Shown here one piece after another: positions 1-33,832 of a DNA stretch of 64,000 nucleotides. The notes under the pieces were generated by a model. The model did not search any database, was not told the DNA's origin, and worked only from the letters and a program-made list of their open reading frames with translations. Location of the stretch: assembly GCA_013396655.1 (NCBI GenBank), contig WBMV01000128.1, positions 806,001-870,000 on the forward strand, given 5' to 3'. Position numbers and translations under genes: made by a program. Position 1 is the first letter of the stretch, and every line of letters begins with the position of its first letter. The DNA comes from Campylorhamphus procurvoides (taxonomy: Eukaryota; Chordata; Aves; Passeriformes; Dendrocolaptidae).

Positions 1-1747
1 TTTGGGAAAAAATCCACAAAAGATTTTACCTCCTGGAGTCTTGCAGTGAAGCTGTTTGTTCTTATGCTGCGCTGTGTGTGGGAGGTTTTTTTTTGTTTGT
101 GGTGTTGGTTTTTTTGTTTTGTTTTTTTTCTGTTTAATGTTAGCCACGTTGCAAAATAGATTGATTGATATGAAAATTATGTAAACGGAGTCCTGGTAGG
201 TTTTTGTGTTCCCTAACCAAAATCCCTTGTTGTGAGGACACCTTGTGGGCCAGCACTGGGATGGAGAGAGGATCGCTCGAAGATGGTGACAGTCTGTGGA
301 CACTGGGGAGAGGGAAGCAGGGTGAGCAAGTGTCTGTTGTATAGAAACACCTTTCCTCCTGAAGGCAAGACTGATGTGCAGAGTCCTGAGGAAAGCCTCA
401 GCCTTCCCAGACTCATCTTTCAAAGAGAAGTGGGTGACAGTAGTTTCACTGCCAACTGCAGATATGGCACAGCTACATTTGATCATTTTACAGTTACCAA
501 AAATTATCATCTTCAGCTAACACAGAACACTCAGGGTTTTATCTCTTGACTGTAGCTAAGGGCCAAGGTTTCCAGCACCATGTGTTCATGCTGAGGCTGA
601 CATTTAACAGAGGGAGCTCTGGAAAGGACTAAAAAAAGTGGGGAGCTAGGAGTTCAACTAAACTTTTTGTTATAACAGGAGTTGGTTTGTGTTTTGCCTT
701 TGAGGCTGAGTGGGGTGATAAGAACAAACAAATAAAGGAGCATTCAGCCTTATCTGCGGTTTCTCTGTGTTTTACTAATGAACTTCTATCCCTGGATACC
801 ATTCTTTCCTTACTCAGCTGTTCCTGTTCTCATCCCCTCTTCTGCTCTCTTTTTTCTCCGTGTGTTTCTCCCTCCCTTTATGTAATCCCCTTGTAGCCTT
901 TCTGTTTCTTTTTGTCTTCTCCCTAGTCTGGAAAGGATATTGCCTCTGGTGCACTGTTTCTATGTTCTTGCGCCCTTCCCCAATATAGTTAGCTCTTGTT
1001 TTGTTTGTTGCAAGTTCTCCATGGTCCACTGCTTGTTTACCAAACACTGAGCATGGTGAAGCCCTGATCTTTGGTCTTTAAAAGCTTCTATAGTAAAAAC
1101 GGTAGTAGTTTTGTCTACCTTGCATCTGTATTCATGAGAGTGTGCTACTGCAAGTTCTTCACCAGTCAAAGCCATGGTTTGCTCCAGCATGCTTATTGTT
1201 TTTTCACTTAAAAATTTTGACTCAGCTCTGAATGTGAATAGTGTTTCTAAATACATGCTGTAAAGTTAAAAAACCCAAACCACTCCAACAACCTCCTTCC
1301 CCCCNNNNNNNNNNNNNNNNNNNNNNNNNNTCAGAAGGAAATACATAGATGAAGTAAAGTCTCCAGTTATTTTCTTAGGGGTGGATTTCAATTGAAAAGC
1401 CCAAACCAACATAACACAGCTGTTCCACCAGGCCTTTTTTAAAGAACTGGGACTAGTAGTTCAGCATTATTTTCTGGTTATACCATGGTTGTTATGGCTG
1501 AGGTGTCCTGTTTCACTGCTTTGCTGCCTTCTGATTTTATTAGTTGTGTAGTGATAGGCAAGTTCCTGCAACTGTGTGCTGTTTAGTGACTAGCAGAGGA
1601 CTGAAGCTGGCACTGCCAACAGTTACAGATGCTGGAACAAAAAACATGCTGTATGAATTTAATATAATTCCATTTTATATTTTCTTTCCTCAGTCACTGT
1701 GATTTTTGATAATAAATTCATCATTGCTGTCTCTCTCTCTGTTGTAG
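1..1747 (+). other. SMS: SMS intron 2 (partial)
   Basis: Non-coding sequence precedes exon 3. It has T/G-rich tracts around 85-140 and an assembly gap at 1305-1330. The short open frames here show no family resemblance. SMS exon 2, which would encode the stretch just before FANLR, is not present, so it lies to the left. Confidence 0.7.
1305..1330. other. Assembly gap (26 N)
   Basis: There are 26 consecutive N bases inside SMS intron 2, after a C-rich run. The true missing length is unknown. Confidence 0.99.
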
Positions 1748-22096
<20,349 letters not shown>

Positions 22097-24865
22097 ACAT
22101 CAAGATTATTTGAGATTATCTTCAATGTACATGCTGCATGGAGCGTATAGGCCTGCCACATGCTGCATATTGTCATCTTGAACCTTTAAATTATATGCTG
22201 TAGATGATCCTGAAACTTAGTCATGCTATTGATTGTGAATTCTTTAAATGTTTTTTTATTATTATTTTAATTTAAAAGCAAATGGAAAATGTATATTTTG
22301 ACGAGCTAGGGTGTTATTTTTGAAAGTCAACTTAAAGATGAATAAGCAGCAAAACTATATAGCTGCTGACTGCACTGAACCTTTAGAATGTGATCCTTTT
22401 TATTTTTTGTAGATCTTCACAAACTGATTAAAAAAGACATCTTTAGCATTTCATCCCTGAAGGGTGGTCCGTTGAGTTTTGTTTTGCTGGGTTTTCCAAC
22501 AGATTTTTCATCTATGGTGCTTTATAAGGTTGGAGAGGTTTTTTTGTTTGGTTTTGGTTTTTGTTTAGGTTTTTCTAATGAACACTGCAGTGCTTCCATA
22601 TAGAGAAGGGTATAACAAAAAAGAAAAAAATCTGAGAGAATACGCCAAATCCTTTATTGCAAAGGGAAGAAAGCCAATCTTAAATTTTGTTTATTTACCC
22701 TAGTTTCATTCATCATAATCTCTGCTGCAGGAGAAGAATCTTTGACCTCCACCTCCTGGAATTCTTTAGCTGCTACCATATTGATTATTTGGATTCTGAT
22801 ATGGATTGAGCAGTCGGATATAGAGGCACTTATGAAGTGTTTAAGCAAGAAGATCAAAGCTGGTTTCCCACCACAGGGCAAGAAATTGAGTGTAATGAGG
22901 TTCTTGTGGGCATACTTTCCCCAACCTTATGGTAAGCACTAGATTTTTGAAGTAAAGGTTGCTTTAGAGGATGAAGAAGTGTGGGTGTGATCTATCTTCA
23001 TGTGGCTCTGTACTGCATGTTTTCAGGCAAGTATGTCTGCTCCAGTAGGGGAAGTCCTAGTCATATTGCCACAGATTACCATGTTATGTGAGGCTCTTGC
23101 TGAATTAGATTTGCTTGCAACTTAAAAAACAGTGGAAGCTAAGGTGGCATTGTCATTGTTATGAAAGACAAAGCATCTTTCTTTAGCAGTATCTCATGTT
23201 GTCTAAAGTTATATTTTTGTAATCATTTGCTATGTATTGACTAAAACTTTTCATTCAGTGTTTAAAAATTCCACTTGAAAGGAGGTAGGAAGGATATAAC
23301 CATTCCGTGCATTTCTGTACTTTTCCCAGGTAGAATAAAAAGTACACTATTTCCCTAAACATTCTAATCCTGAACAATAATGATTTTTTTTCATTCAACA
23401 CCTAGTATCAACATTTTCTTAGTTTTATTGGAGAAAGGTGATTTGCCCCCTCATCCCGGATACTGTTAATGAAAGTGAAACAAACTAAAGCTGTCCTTAA
23501 TCTATATTCTTAAACTATACATAAAGAAGAATTTTTTTGCATCCCACATATATAAACTGTTCATGGAATCTGGGTAGCCTGTGTAGAATTCCAGAAGGAT
23601 TTTGGAAAACTTTCAAAAATTTGTTTTTTGTTTGGTCTGTAATTGTGACAATATTTTCAGTTGGAGAGCCAGTAGAAACATTCTTCAGTCTTACTGGTTT
23701 GAATTATTGCAGTTCATTCTCCAACATACATAGGGCATAGTTCTTCTATGGCCTACAGCTTGTGCATCCCTAAATACTCCCAAAGAGCAGAGCTCCCCTC
23801 TAAACAGGAGAAAAGTGTCTCGTATTTCCCCGAGGGTTTTAGCTCTGTTGTGTGCATCCCAGAGAATACCTTGATATTATTACCTGTAACCTAGTAGTGA
23901 CCCTTCATTTATGATACAGGACTGCAGTCTGTATGTTGTATAGCTGCAAATGAATGCAGATGTCCTGTAAACAGATAGATGTATCCATAACTGCAAGCAT
24001 GAATATTTCCATTGATTCTTAGTGTGATTACTCATGTAGGTGAAATAAAGCACACAGGCATTCACTGGGACCAGGCTTACAGCGTCTGTGATCCTGGCTG
24101 AGCTTGGCAGATGTAGAAATCAGTCACAGCAAGTGGTGGTGGTTTGTTTTTTAGCAAGGAAACTTGCAAACTGGAAGCTGACATGATCTACTTGCTGTAC
24201 CAAGGCTTGTACTTCCCTTTAGCATCACTGCTCAGAGCTGCTTGAGCGCAGAGAGCTGTTGGGTGTGCAGGGATGTTCTGTAATGATTCCCGGATTGACC
24301 AAGGGACCTGAACTGCATATGAATAGGTGAGAGGCAGCAGTGCTTGCAAACATTTTCTTTTCAACTGATTAAATAAATAAAAAAGTTGGAGGAATTATTT
24401 TTATTCTTCAAACTTTTTTTAATGTAGTTTTTTTTAAAGTGGTAGATGCAGTATAAAGCAATTCAGCAAACAATGAACATTCTATTTTTTTTAAGTTGCT
24501 GAATTGATTTTGAGCAAGTATATACACACTGTCAGTCTTTATTTATTTGTTGCTGTAGTGTAGATTTTTTTAAAAGAAAAACAATTCTTTGTGTTAGAAT
24601 TTTCAAATGCAGACTGCTATAACCAATCAGTTTTCCATGTTTAAGGCCAGTTGGGAAATAGCTGTGATTGCTGCACTATGTATGCAAACAGTTCCCAAGA
24701 TATGGTTAACATTAGAGGTTTCTTAATTATTCTTTGCACTAAATGCTGCTCCCACCTAGAAGTTACTTGATTGATAGTAGTTTATGCAAGGAGAAGACTG
24801 CTGGCATTGTATCTACTGCATCAGTGCAGTGCACATGTTAAAATAAAGGTACGCTGTTATTACTT
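22097..24865 (+). other. SMS: SMS 3' untranslated region with several poly(A) signals
   Basis: AT-rich sequence follows the SMS stop. Candidate poly(A) signals are ATTAAA at 22427 (followed by a GT-rich stretch) and AATAAA at 23334, 24044, 24372, 24376 and 24842. The last one is followed within 30 bp by a GT-rich tract (tgtgtgtttg) and is the best distal site, giving a 3'UTR of about 2.77 kb. The 22427 site would give about 0.35 kb. The true end cannot be chosen from sequence alone. Small open frames at 22654-22942 were not accepted as coding. Confidence 0.5.
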
Positions 24866-25199
24866 GTGTGTTTGAATTGTTAAATCCACTGTGGATTCAG
24901 TGTTAAAATGACAGAATTACTGGGTATGATGCTTACCATTGTACCTCTTTTTTTCTTATCAAGGTACTTCACGGTCCTCTTATCATTTCTGTCTCAGGTT
25001 AATAAATCCAATTATTTTCCATAAGGTACTCTGTAGTATAGAACAGCACACTGATATTGGCAATAGGGAGAGTCACTCGAGGCTCCAGCTATATTTGATG
25101 AGAAAGCATTAATTTCTGTCAAGTGCTGTAGACAGGAATTTGGAGGTTTGTAAATGTAATTTTTAGTTTTTCTCCTCAACTGGCAAATTGGGTTTGGGT

Positions 25200-26430
25200 G
25201 GCAGTGTGACGCATTGCATGGCACAGAGAAAAGACAGGCTTAGGTGAAGTCAGTGAGACATGGAGAATGATGGAAGCTTTGGCACAGAAGTTTCAGGAAG
25301 AGGGAGAAAGGCACGGTAAAGATGGGCACATTGAAGAAGTTACTAATATTTCTGCATCGCACCCCAGAGTAATGTCAGACAATGAAAGAAGAACGTGACT
25401 TCTCAAAAATAGAGAGATACATAAATTCCAGCTAACTGGAAAGGAGAAGTATTTACATCTACATTAAGTACAGTGATAGCAGAGGGCTTGATAGTTGGAA
25501 AGAAGGAGGGGGAAGGCTTAACTTTTTGAGGGGAAAAGAAATGTCACATGCAGACTCTGAGGGCAAGATAAAGAGTAATTTTTGGAGCGCCTACATGCGC
25601 GACAGGGAACATAGGTATATCCTGCTTTTATATTTTCGCTGTTTGAGAGTTGAGGTGTTGACAGCTTGCTGGAGGGGACAAGTGAGAGGAAGAGAACTCA
25701 ATTTCTTATTTTAATTTTAGGAATAGGAGACTGCAGATGATGTTGCCTGTGGGTAATAGGAGGAAGCTGACACCTTGCCCACAGAGAAAAAAGTAGTTGG
25801 AGTCATTAGAGATGCTGAAGGAGCAAAGTAGTAAAAGAGCAAAGTAGCGAAGTATGGAAGTGCAGAAGTGATTAATAACATTGAGCAACTTAGAAGTGCC
25901 TTTTGAAATGTGGATTGCTTTAGGAAGCAAGGAATGAGAAACACCAAATGTGACCTGGAAGGACGTGAAGAAGTTCAAACAGCTGACGTACATTTCAGTC
26001 AACTTCAGAGACAGAAGTGGAGAAGGTAGAAAGGAGGAAAAGAGTGTGAAATGCGCTTTGTAATTGGAAGCATGATGAGAAGAAGGGATGCAGGGCCTGG
26101 ACCTGTTAAGGTGGAAAGGAACTGGGGGAATGAGCCTGGAGGTGGAACCAGAAATGGGGCATCACAACAGATGTGGTGCGGGGATTTGGGGAATACATCT
26201 AGATGTGCAAAAAAAAAGGAGTGACACTCACACTGCCTGCTTGTCCTCTGACGGCATCTGATGAAGAAGGAAGAGAGATGGTAAATGTTTGTGTTTGTTT
26301 CCTGTTCGTTTTTTTTAACCAAGTAATGATTGCAAGGTGGCTTCTGAGTATTTTAGGAGGAAGAGAACTAAACTGCTGGAAGTTAAATAATGACAAAAAG
26401 GAAACTTCTTATTATGGAGAAAAGGGTAGA
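25200..26430. other. Purine-rich tract on + strand
   Basis: The + strand is strongly biased to A+G for about 1.2 kb. Hand counts of three 60-base rows between 25981 and 26160 give 68-72% purine. It is full of aagaagg, ggagaa and ggaaag motifs without being a simple tandem repeat. It may be a diverged old repeat or an R-loop/H-DNA-prone sequence. No coding potential was recognised. Confidence 0.5.
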
Positions 26431-27544
26431 TAGGTTACCCAAGCAAATAAATGTAAACCTCATGAAGCCCAAAGGAAAGACAACTGTGGGATTTAACTGT
26501 CATGGCTTGTCACTGTGAGCATGGAGAGGTGGAAGGCAGAAACACACCACTGGCATCTCTGCTGTCTCCAGCTCATGGAACTGGAAAAAATGATCAGAAC
26601 TGGAAAATTATGAAAATGATAAAACTTCAAAGTGCCATGACAACTTTGTCGTGTGTTACTTGAGAGGATGCTTCGTGACCTTAGTGATGAATGCACAGCA
26701 CAGTGTGCCGTATAGCCTGTGCAGCACTGTTTGGGAAAACCCAAGGACAAAAGTATTTTATGGATGTATAATGGGAACATCTTTGTGCAACTATTCTTTG
26801 AATACACACCAAAGCATCAATGGAATAAATAGTTTTAATAGAGGAGAATAACAAAGATGAGCATGTATAGCTATGTGAAGTCTCTTGTTCTAGTAGCTGC
26901 TAATGTCCAACACCTCCCCATTTAACTTTATTATGTAAACATGATGGTTTTGCTTGTAAAAATTAGTTTATTTTGCTCTATGCGTTGTCCAGATTCTGCT
27001 TTTAAGCTTCACACTGGGACATCCTGTGAAATTACTCCCTAATGATTGACATCTCTTGTAACACTTTTTTTCAACAATGTTTTAGAACCACTGGTTTTTT
27101 GGGATGGAAGGATGACAGGTTTTTTTCAGGAAACAAGTTTTTGACTGTTCATTGTTTAAAATCCAACTGATGACTGACAGAATAATTATAGAAAGATGCA
27201 TTGACTTCTGGTTTTAGAAAGGATAGAATACTGTTAGAAATTTTTACTTGTGTCTTGAAGTAACATGTTTCTACTGCTATTAATAAGCTCTTACCACATA
27301 TGAAAAATATAACAGTTAACTACTAGGAAAAGGGAAGACAACTGCTTGCAACTTGTGGAGCTGGTTTGCAGACAGCCAGCTAGCTGTACTACTCCAAAGT
27401 AGAAGTATTGCCTGCATCTCCCAGACAGCTGAGAAGGTTACTCTTGGTACAGGTAAAATGGGTATCTTTGGCCCAGATGTCCAGACATGGCAGTGGTGGA
27501 GCTGCAGGAGTGGTCTGGGTGAGAAGAGACAAAATTGCATTGTG

Positions 27545-28075
27545 GAGTGAGTAGAGAAATGTGAGGAACAGTCCTGTGACTAGCAAGGTGAGAGGAGGAG
27601 GGGAGAAAGGGCTCCAGACAGGAGATTTCTCTGCTGCGCGTGGGCAGGACTCAAACATAGCAGGGACTTCCCTGCAGACCTTGGAGGGGACTGTACCAGA
27701 GCAGGGATCTACACTGTTGTCCGCAGGACCCTGCACTGGAACATGCAGATATTTCCTGAAGAAACTAGAGCAGGTTTATCATGAAAGACTGACCCTTGGG
27801 AGGGATCCCATGTTGGAACAGGGGAAAATCGTGAGGAAGATGGAGCAGCAGAGAGCAGCTGGTGGTATCAACTGAGCACAGTCCCCACTGCCCAGTGCCC
27901 CTTGGAGGAGTGGGGCAAGGAATCAGCAGGGGTGAAGTTGAGCCCAGGAAAAAAGGCTTAGAGTGTGAAGGGTGTATTTACTTTTGCCTTTGTTGCTCAT
28001 TTCCCTGCATTTTTAATTGGCAACAAATTGAACCAATTTTCCGCAAGTCTCTCTTGGTAACTGGTAAGTGATGAA
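27545..28075 (+). mobile_element. Decayed LTR of the same family as 11960-13278
   Basis: Segments in the same order as the intron-9 LTR can be read. These include aggaacagtcctg...caaggt, gggagggatcccatgttgga, gaggaagatggagcagcaga, the 'caactgagcacagtccccac' block, the tttgttgctcatttccctgc block, and aactggtaagtgatgaata. It is much more diverged than the first copy and lacks both LTR ends, so it is an older truncated relic. Confidence 0.7.
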
Positions 28076-28079
28076 TAAC

Positions 28080-28260
28080 ACAGTCTAGCTTAGCTGGAAG
28101 AGACCTACAAGGAACATCTAGTCCAACTTCCTGACCATTTCAGAGTGACAAAAGTTAAAGCATGTTGTTAAAGGGCATTGCCCAAATACCTCTTAAATTC
28201 TGATATGCTTGGGGCATCTACCACCTCTTCAGGAAGGCTGTAGGATGGCAATTTTTCCTG
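28080..28260 (-). mobile_element. CR1 LINE fragment, minus strand
   Basis: The + strand reads agctggaagagacctacaag, catctagtccaacttcctga, gttaaagcatgttgttaaag and gggcatctaccacctcttca. This is the reverse complement of a CR1 3' portion. It directly abuts the LTR relic. Confidence 0.82.
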
Positions 28261-31200
28261 ACCCTCCTTTGGTTGTTAATGCATTTATACACTGCTATCT
28301 CCTGGAGGCTTGATGCTCTTAGCACATACACGGCATGCTGTGTTTGCATTATGCATTCATTTGTGTTTTTTGTTGTCCCAGACACTAGGGGGTGTGAACT
28401 CTGATGCTGAAGGTACCTCAGAAGCGGAAGGCTGACCCAAGCTAGCCCAGAACGTTATGGTATAAGGGGCTTGAAGGTGGGGGACTGCAGCACACTTACC
28501 ACACCACTTATTTGTCCTATCATGTACATGGACTTGCATCAAAATTGTCCAGGCTGTCACTTGCATGTCTAATAGTGCAAACCAGCAGATGACAGTGTCC
28601 CATTCCAGCACCCCTGATGATCCATAGCAATTCTGACAAAAATTAACTGACCTTTAATGCAGAGGTGCCTTACAGCCAGTGTAGAACCCAGACCTTATGT
28701 GAGATGTGGAGAGCTTGCTTCTGAGTGCAATCCACAGTGATCAACATGTAGAATGGGAATGACTGTGCTTGTCTATCCTGACCTGTGTGCACACAGTTGG
28801 GCTCCTTTGCTGTGTTGTGTGTCAGGGTTGCTGTGGGTGCTGTTTGCACCTGGCAGGAAGGACAGACCAGTCCAGGAACACTGTATATATTAAGCTAACT
28901 CAGATGTGAGCTGTAGTGCTTGCCCACAGACTCCTTTCTAGACATGCCAGACACAGGAGACAGAGCTGCAGGACAGGGAGAGGGACAAAAATGAGACTGC
29001 TAGCTGTGGGTAGACCCCTCTTCTCACCACCAGGAAAGGTGGCAGCCCACAAACGGTTTATGGGTTCCGTGCTGCTAGTGGATGGGTGAGACAGTGGTCA
29101 CAGGTCACTGGGAAAACAAAGCAATTCAGTGATCTTCAAGGTAAGTAGGGCACAAAACAACCTCATTAAAACTGAGGAGTCTAAGCCATTTTTAAGTTGC
29201 TGACTGCTTATCCTGGAGGCATGAGAATATCGTCAACTTTTGGAACTTCTGAAACAAGATAGATTGTTCTTTTGAGCTAAATCTAAAGAGTCAAACCATT
29301 GCCAAAACCTTTCTATTGCAGTGTGTGTCTTTAGTCTGTGGGTCATGCTAGAACTATTTATGCAACAGCTACTGTAAGAGCGTGTTTACAAAATGAACCT
29401 AACCTTTAGGTTTGCTGAGACTTAGAAGGCATAGTCCCCTTTGTCCCCTGTCTCTCTCAACTTCTATTTCTAGAAATGTTGCAAATGTACATGAATATGC
29501 AGAGATGTATGGAAATTTAATAACTTCTCAAAGATCAAAAATATTTCAGACTTTCTTGACTGGAGTGTTTTCTAAAATCTATTCAACCCAGTTCCTTCAA
29601 CACTGCAGCTTATGTGAAGGGGTTGCTATGAAGACATTTATTCCAGTAGCTGTGCCATGTGAATGGTCCCAGGCATCTCTGCACTCCCACGGCTTCGCCC
29701 TCACCCTGCGTTAGATCCTGCGCTGTGAGAGTTGCAGTGAGCTCTCCTGTGGCCATGTGGCAAACCAACCAAGTTAAAAACAAGCAAGCGGAGGTATTAA
29801 AGGGAGATGGGGAACTGATGTTGCTTCAGCTATGCTGCTGAAATGGATGGGAGAAAACGTAGCCTATGTTTAAAATGGGCCTGCCTGGTTCATGGTGCCA
29901 GACAAGCAATTATGTTGGCAGACCTGAGTGGTGTGCGGGCAGGGGAACTGGTGGTGGGGTGGGGGAGCAAGTCAGGGCAGGTGTGTGGTATGGGAAAAAT
30001 GTTTAAGGCTGCTTGCATTATGGTTTTTACCTACTTTAGAAATATAGGGAGGAATTGTTATGAGAATTACCCCTTGGTTTTTGTCTTATCTTTCTCTAAT
30101 CCCATTTATGGAAACATTTATGCGTCCCTTCAACTAGAAATATTCTATGATATCTCTATGATTTTAGTCATCCAGAAATTTCAAATAGTTTGAACTTTTG
30201 GGAGCAGATAAAAGGTGATCCAGCAGAAACCACATGTCACTTGGATCTAGAGGGAATTAAGAGCTTTATCTGTCGGTATTCTCTGTGTAACTTTGTGAGA
30301 GTATGTGTTGTTTTTCAGTTGCTTGTTGCCATTCAAAACTTTTAAATAAAACTTTGTTATGTTAGCAATTTAATTCTCCTGTTGATTTTGGTTGCATTGA
30401 TTTAGTTCTGTTTCTGAGGTTAGGTTAAAAAGATGGTAACACTCCTGCAGTTTTAGATACACTTTCTTATGGAGGAGTTAGTTTTAAAGAACACATGGCC
30501 AGTCCCCATTTCGTGCAACATGAACTTCTTGGCTGTTGATCTATTTTGCTCTGTTCTTTAAAAAGAAAGAGATGCAGGACCCATTATTTGATTTTATTTT
30601 TACTGCAAGCAAAATTAACAATGTAGCTTTAGATGCATGTGCAGGAGTGCTATGATATGTTATTGCAAAGGTAAGTGCCTGCTCAGTGAGCTACAGCTGC
30701 AAGGTAGCTGTGTGGACCACAAGGATTTTCTTCATCTAGTAGAAGTGCTTCTTTGTACTGAGCATGTATTATTTGGGAGAGAAGAACAACATGGGCTGAG
30801 TCTGGATCATGCATGTGACCTGGCTTTCCAAAACCTGCTTGGCTGTCTGGTGGCAGTGGGTGAATCATTTTTTTTCCAGTGAACAGCAGAGATCTGGCCT
30901 TTCTTGAGCATTCAGTTGTGAACAACTGATACTCAAATACATCTGAACTTCAGACATACTAAAATATATTTTATGTCATGCTGATCAAAATACATTTGAA
31001 TAGCTTTAATTGTTATATAGTGCTTCCAGATTCATGCAACAGTGGATGCATTCATTCAGTATTTTATTTAACTTAAAATAGTGTTTTATAGTTGCTTTTA
31101 TGCCCAGATATAGGGAAGAAAAATGCATGGTTAAAACAAAATGAGCAAGCCATAAATGCTTTTTTATAAAATTAGGTTGAAAACACACGGTTCCTCTTAA

Positions 31201-31403
31201 GAGCATGTTATCCAAAGGTGAAGGCTGCAATGCCCTAAGAAAATGTAGACATGGCATCACAGTATGAATGACTGGACAGGAGTGTGAGTTTATCTGATTG
31301 ACTCGAAGTGAAATGAGCTGTGTTTGCATCGTTCCTGATAACCTGTTCTGGTGTTCTGAAAGATGCGAGTAGTGACTGCAAAGGGAACGAATGAATTTCA
31401 GCA

Positions 31404-32048
31404 GTGGTCAGCACCTTGGTGAAACACAGGGATGTGGCACTGCGTTTTCTCAGACCGTTCTTCCAGAGAAAGACTTGGAACTGGAGAAAGTTAGAAAAGG
31501 CCTGTGTAAAATCTGAGCAGGTCTTAGTCTCTAGGAGGTGCAAGGCCTATGAGGAAATGGAGGTCTTTCACTTCAAACAGTCGATAGCCTGGGCTTGTAT
31601 GATCACATCCTGTCTGGCTACAGCACGGCCTGGGATCCTGATCTCTTTGATGCCCCTGACACATTGCAATTCTCATCAAGGACTTATCAGTGTTCTGTCC
31701 CTAGCTGCCCTGAACATGGGAGGGCATCATACCCAGATGTGGAGTCAAGTCATGTTTGGGGAGCTAGTAGAAAATTCTCCTGTGTGCCTTAGTCCAGAGG
31801 TAGTCTGGGTGCAAACGCTTTCCCTCTGGACTGGGGAGATGGAATACGCCTCTATAGGCTCTTATTTTCTCTCATTAACTACTGCTTCAAAAGCCACAAT
31901 GCTCCTCGTTTGCTTTTGGAAACCTGCCTGCCTGCCTGCAAACTTTTGCTTAGGAAAAGCAGATGTTATGAGTACATTCTGGCCAATCTTATTTCTGTTT
32001 ATAGTCCAAATTGCAAGATACTTATCACATCTAAGACTTTTTTTTTAA
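31404..32048 (+). other. Unassigned 214-codon open frame
   Basis: The longest uninterrupted ATG frame in the window. The predicted peptide starts MVSTLVKHRDVALRF and ends in a hydrophobic, leucine-rich segment (FLFIVQIARYLSHLRLFF). It is rich in Trp, Met and Cys, which is typical of chance translation. I recognise no domain. No promoter, splice or poly(A) context supports it. It sits in the intergenic region, antisense to a 102-codon frame. Recorded because of its length, not as an accepted gene. Confidence 0.15.
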
Positions 32049-33817
32049 AAGCACAGTCTTCATGAATGTTTGGTTTGAGTATTGTTGTAAAGTTGGGCAA
32101 TGCATTTCCTATTCCAGTCATCCAGTTCAGCCAAGGAAGACTCTGATCATGTTTGCAGTAATTTCAAAGAATTATCAGCAGAAATAGCATTAAATTATTG
32201 GAAGATCTGTGAATTTATCAGCGTGTTTTGGTGGACTAAGATTCTATCATTTGCTTGGGAAGTGCATATTGAAGAAGCTAAGGACACTTTTTCAGAAGAG
32301 TATGATCTTTTCTGCAAGCTTTAGAAAGGGATTTAGCTTTGGTCAACATGATTTTCCTTCCCTATATATAAGCAAGCGTGGTCATGACTGTTTTTGTCAT
32401 AGTTATTAACTTTGCAAACAATGTTGCTAATTTCTTTACCCAGTTATTTGAATGTGCAAGAGTAGCTAGTTAGTCATATTGAGGCCCTTTCATCAGAGTC
32501 CTTAGTCCAGCTACTAGTTCTGAAGTTCTCGGGAAAATTTGTTGGGACCAACACCATGTAATGATCTAGCTTTTGATAACTAACCAGTAGTTTGGGTATG
32601 CTTAACGGTATAGAAATCCTTATTCTCATGCTTGCTTTGCCTTCCACTTTTTCCTCGGCGTAGATAAAAACAGTGACAGTGTATTGCCACTGATTTTTTC
32701 ATTCAGCACCTGCAGACTCTTTGGATCCCCTTACGAACTGCAACCACCTTTTCTAATGCTATTTTAACTTTACCCCTTAATTTCTATTCCATTTTTGCCT
32801 TTTACAGAGGCGTGACTGTTTTTCTCTAAATGTTCTGCTCAGAGCAGAAACAATGTTTGACATTTTGCTGAAACTCTCTTCTGATGTCTGCTCTTGTCAT
32901 GCAATTTTTTTGCAATAATAGAAACTGAAACCAAGTAATCCAAAACACCTACTTTTCTATTCCAGTGTATGCAGATAAGTCACAAAACAAGAAAATCACT
33001 ACATGTTTACCTTTGGTCCTAGATAAGTCCTCTACCCAACTACTGCAATAAGCTTGGAAGTTCACACCCTAATTGTTTCAAATTTAGTGAAAATTTGAAA
33101 AATTGAGAAACATAGTCCAGGTCTCAACAGGTTTTACTCATTTTTTCTCTTGTTTTTAGTCATGTTTCATTATAACTCTGTAAAGATGTAAGGCAGTGAC
33201 AAATTTGTGTATATCTTATAGCCTTGTGTTAATAGGAAAAATAAAATCTTTTTTTTAAAATAGAGATGTTAGAAACTTTAGGGAAGGACTGTTAGTGACA
33301 TAGCAATTTGACTTATAAAGATAATAATAGTTGGTATGTAACTGTTTGGTTTTTGAGGATTTCTGCAAGTTCAGGAAAGCATATATTTGGTCAAGAGGAT
33401 CCTGTCCCATGGGGCCTCATGCTGTGGTTTCAACCTGATCTGACTCTGATCTCCCCTTTCCCAAGAACTGGATGTCTACATGCATTTAAACTCTCCTGTG
33501 GGTCTGTTGTTTGTCATTATTAGATATGTACATAAGTACTGGAGTTACACAAAGATGGTGACAAGAACAGAAAATATCTAGAAATACCTCGACTGAACTG
33601 ATAGATACAAAATCTCATGTTGTCAAGGGGCATTTTATTCAGGACATCATAGTCAGTGTGGGATTTTTCTGGCTTTTAGCTGCATGCAAAGTGAATTGTA
33701 ATCTCCTTTTGAGATGAGGAAGAATTTGATTGAGTAAAATGCTTTAAAATAAAACTAACTTCAGGAAGCTTGTGAGTTGCAGCAATAACCTGGAAGACCA
33801 GGATTGGGTTTTTCAGG

Positions 33818-33832
33818 TTTTTTTTTTTTTTT
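33818..33832. repeat. Poly(T) run
   Basis: Fifteen consecutive T bases (poly(A) on the other strand). It may be a retroposon tail, but I recognise no body next to it. Confidence 0.8.

Noticed and set aside
22654..22942. Overlapping open frames of 66 and 75 codons on both strands after the SMS stop
   Set aside because: No recognised domain; they lie in the likely 3'UTR, with a composition like chance translation.
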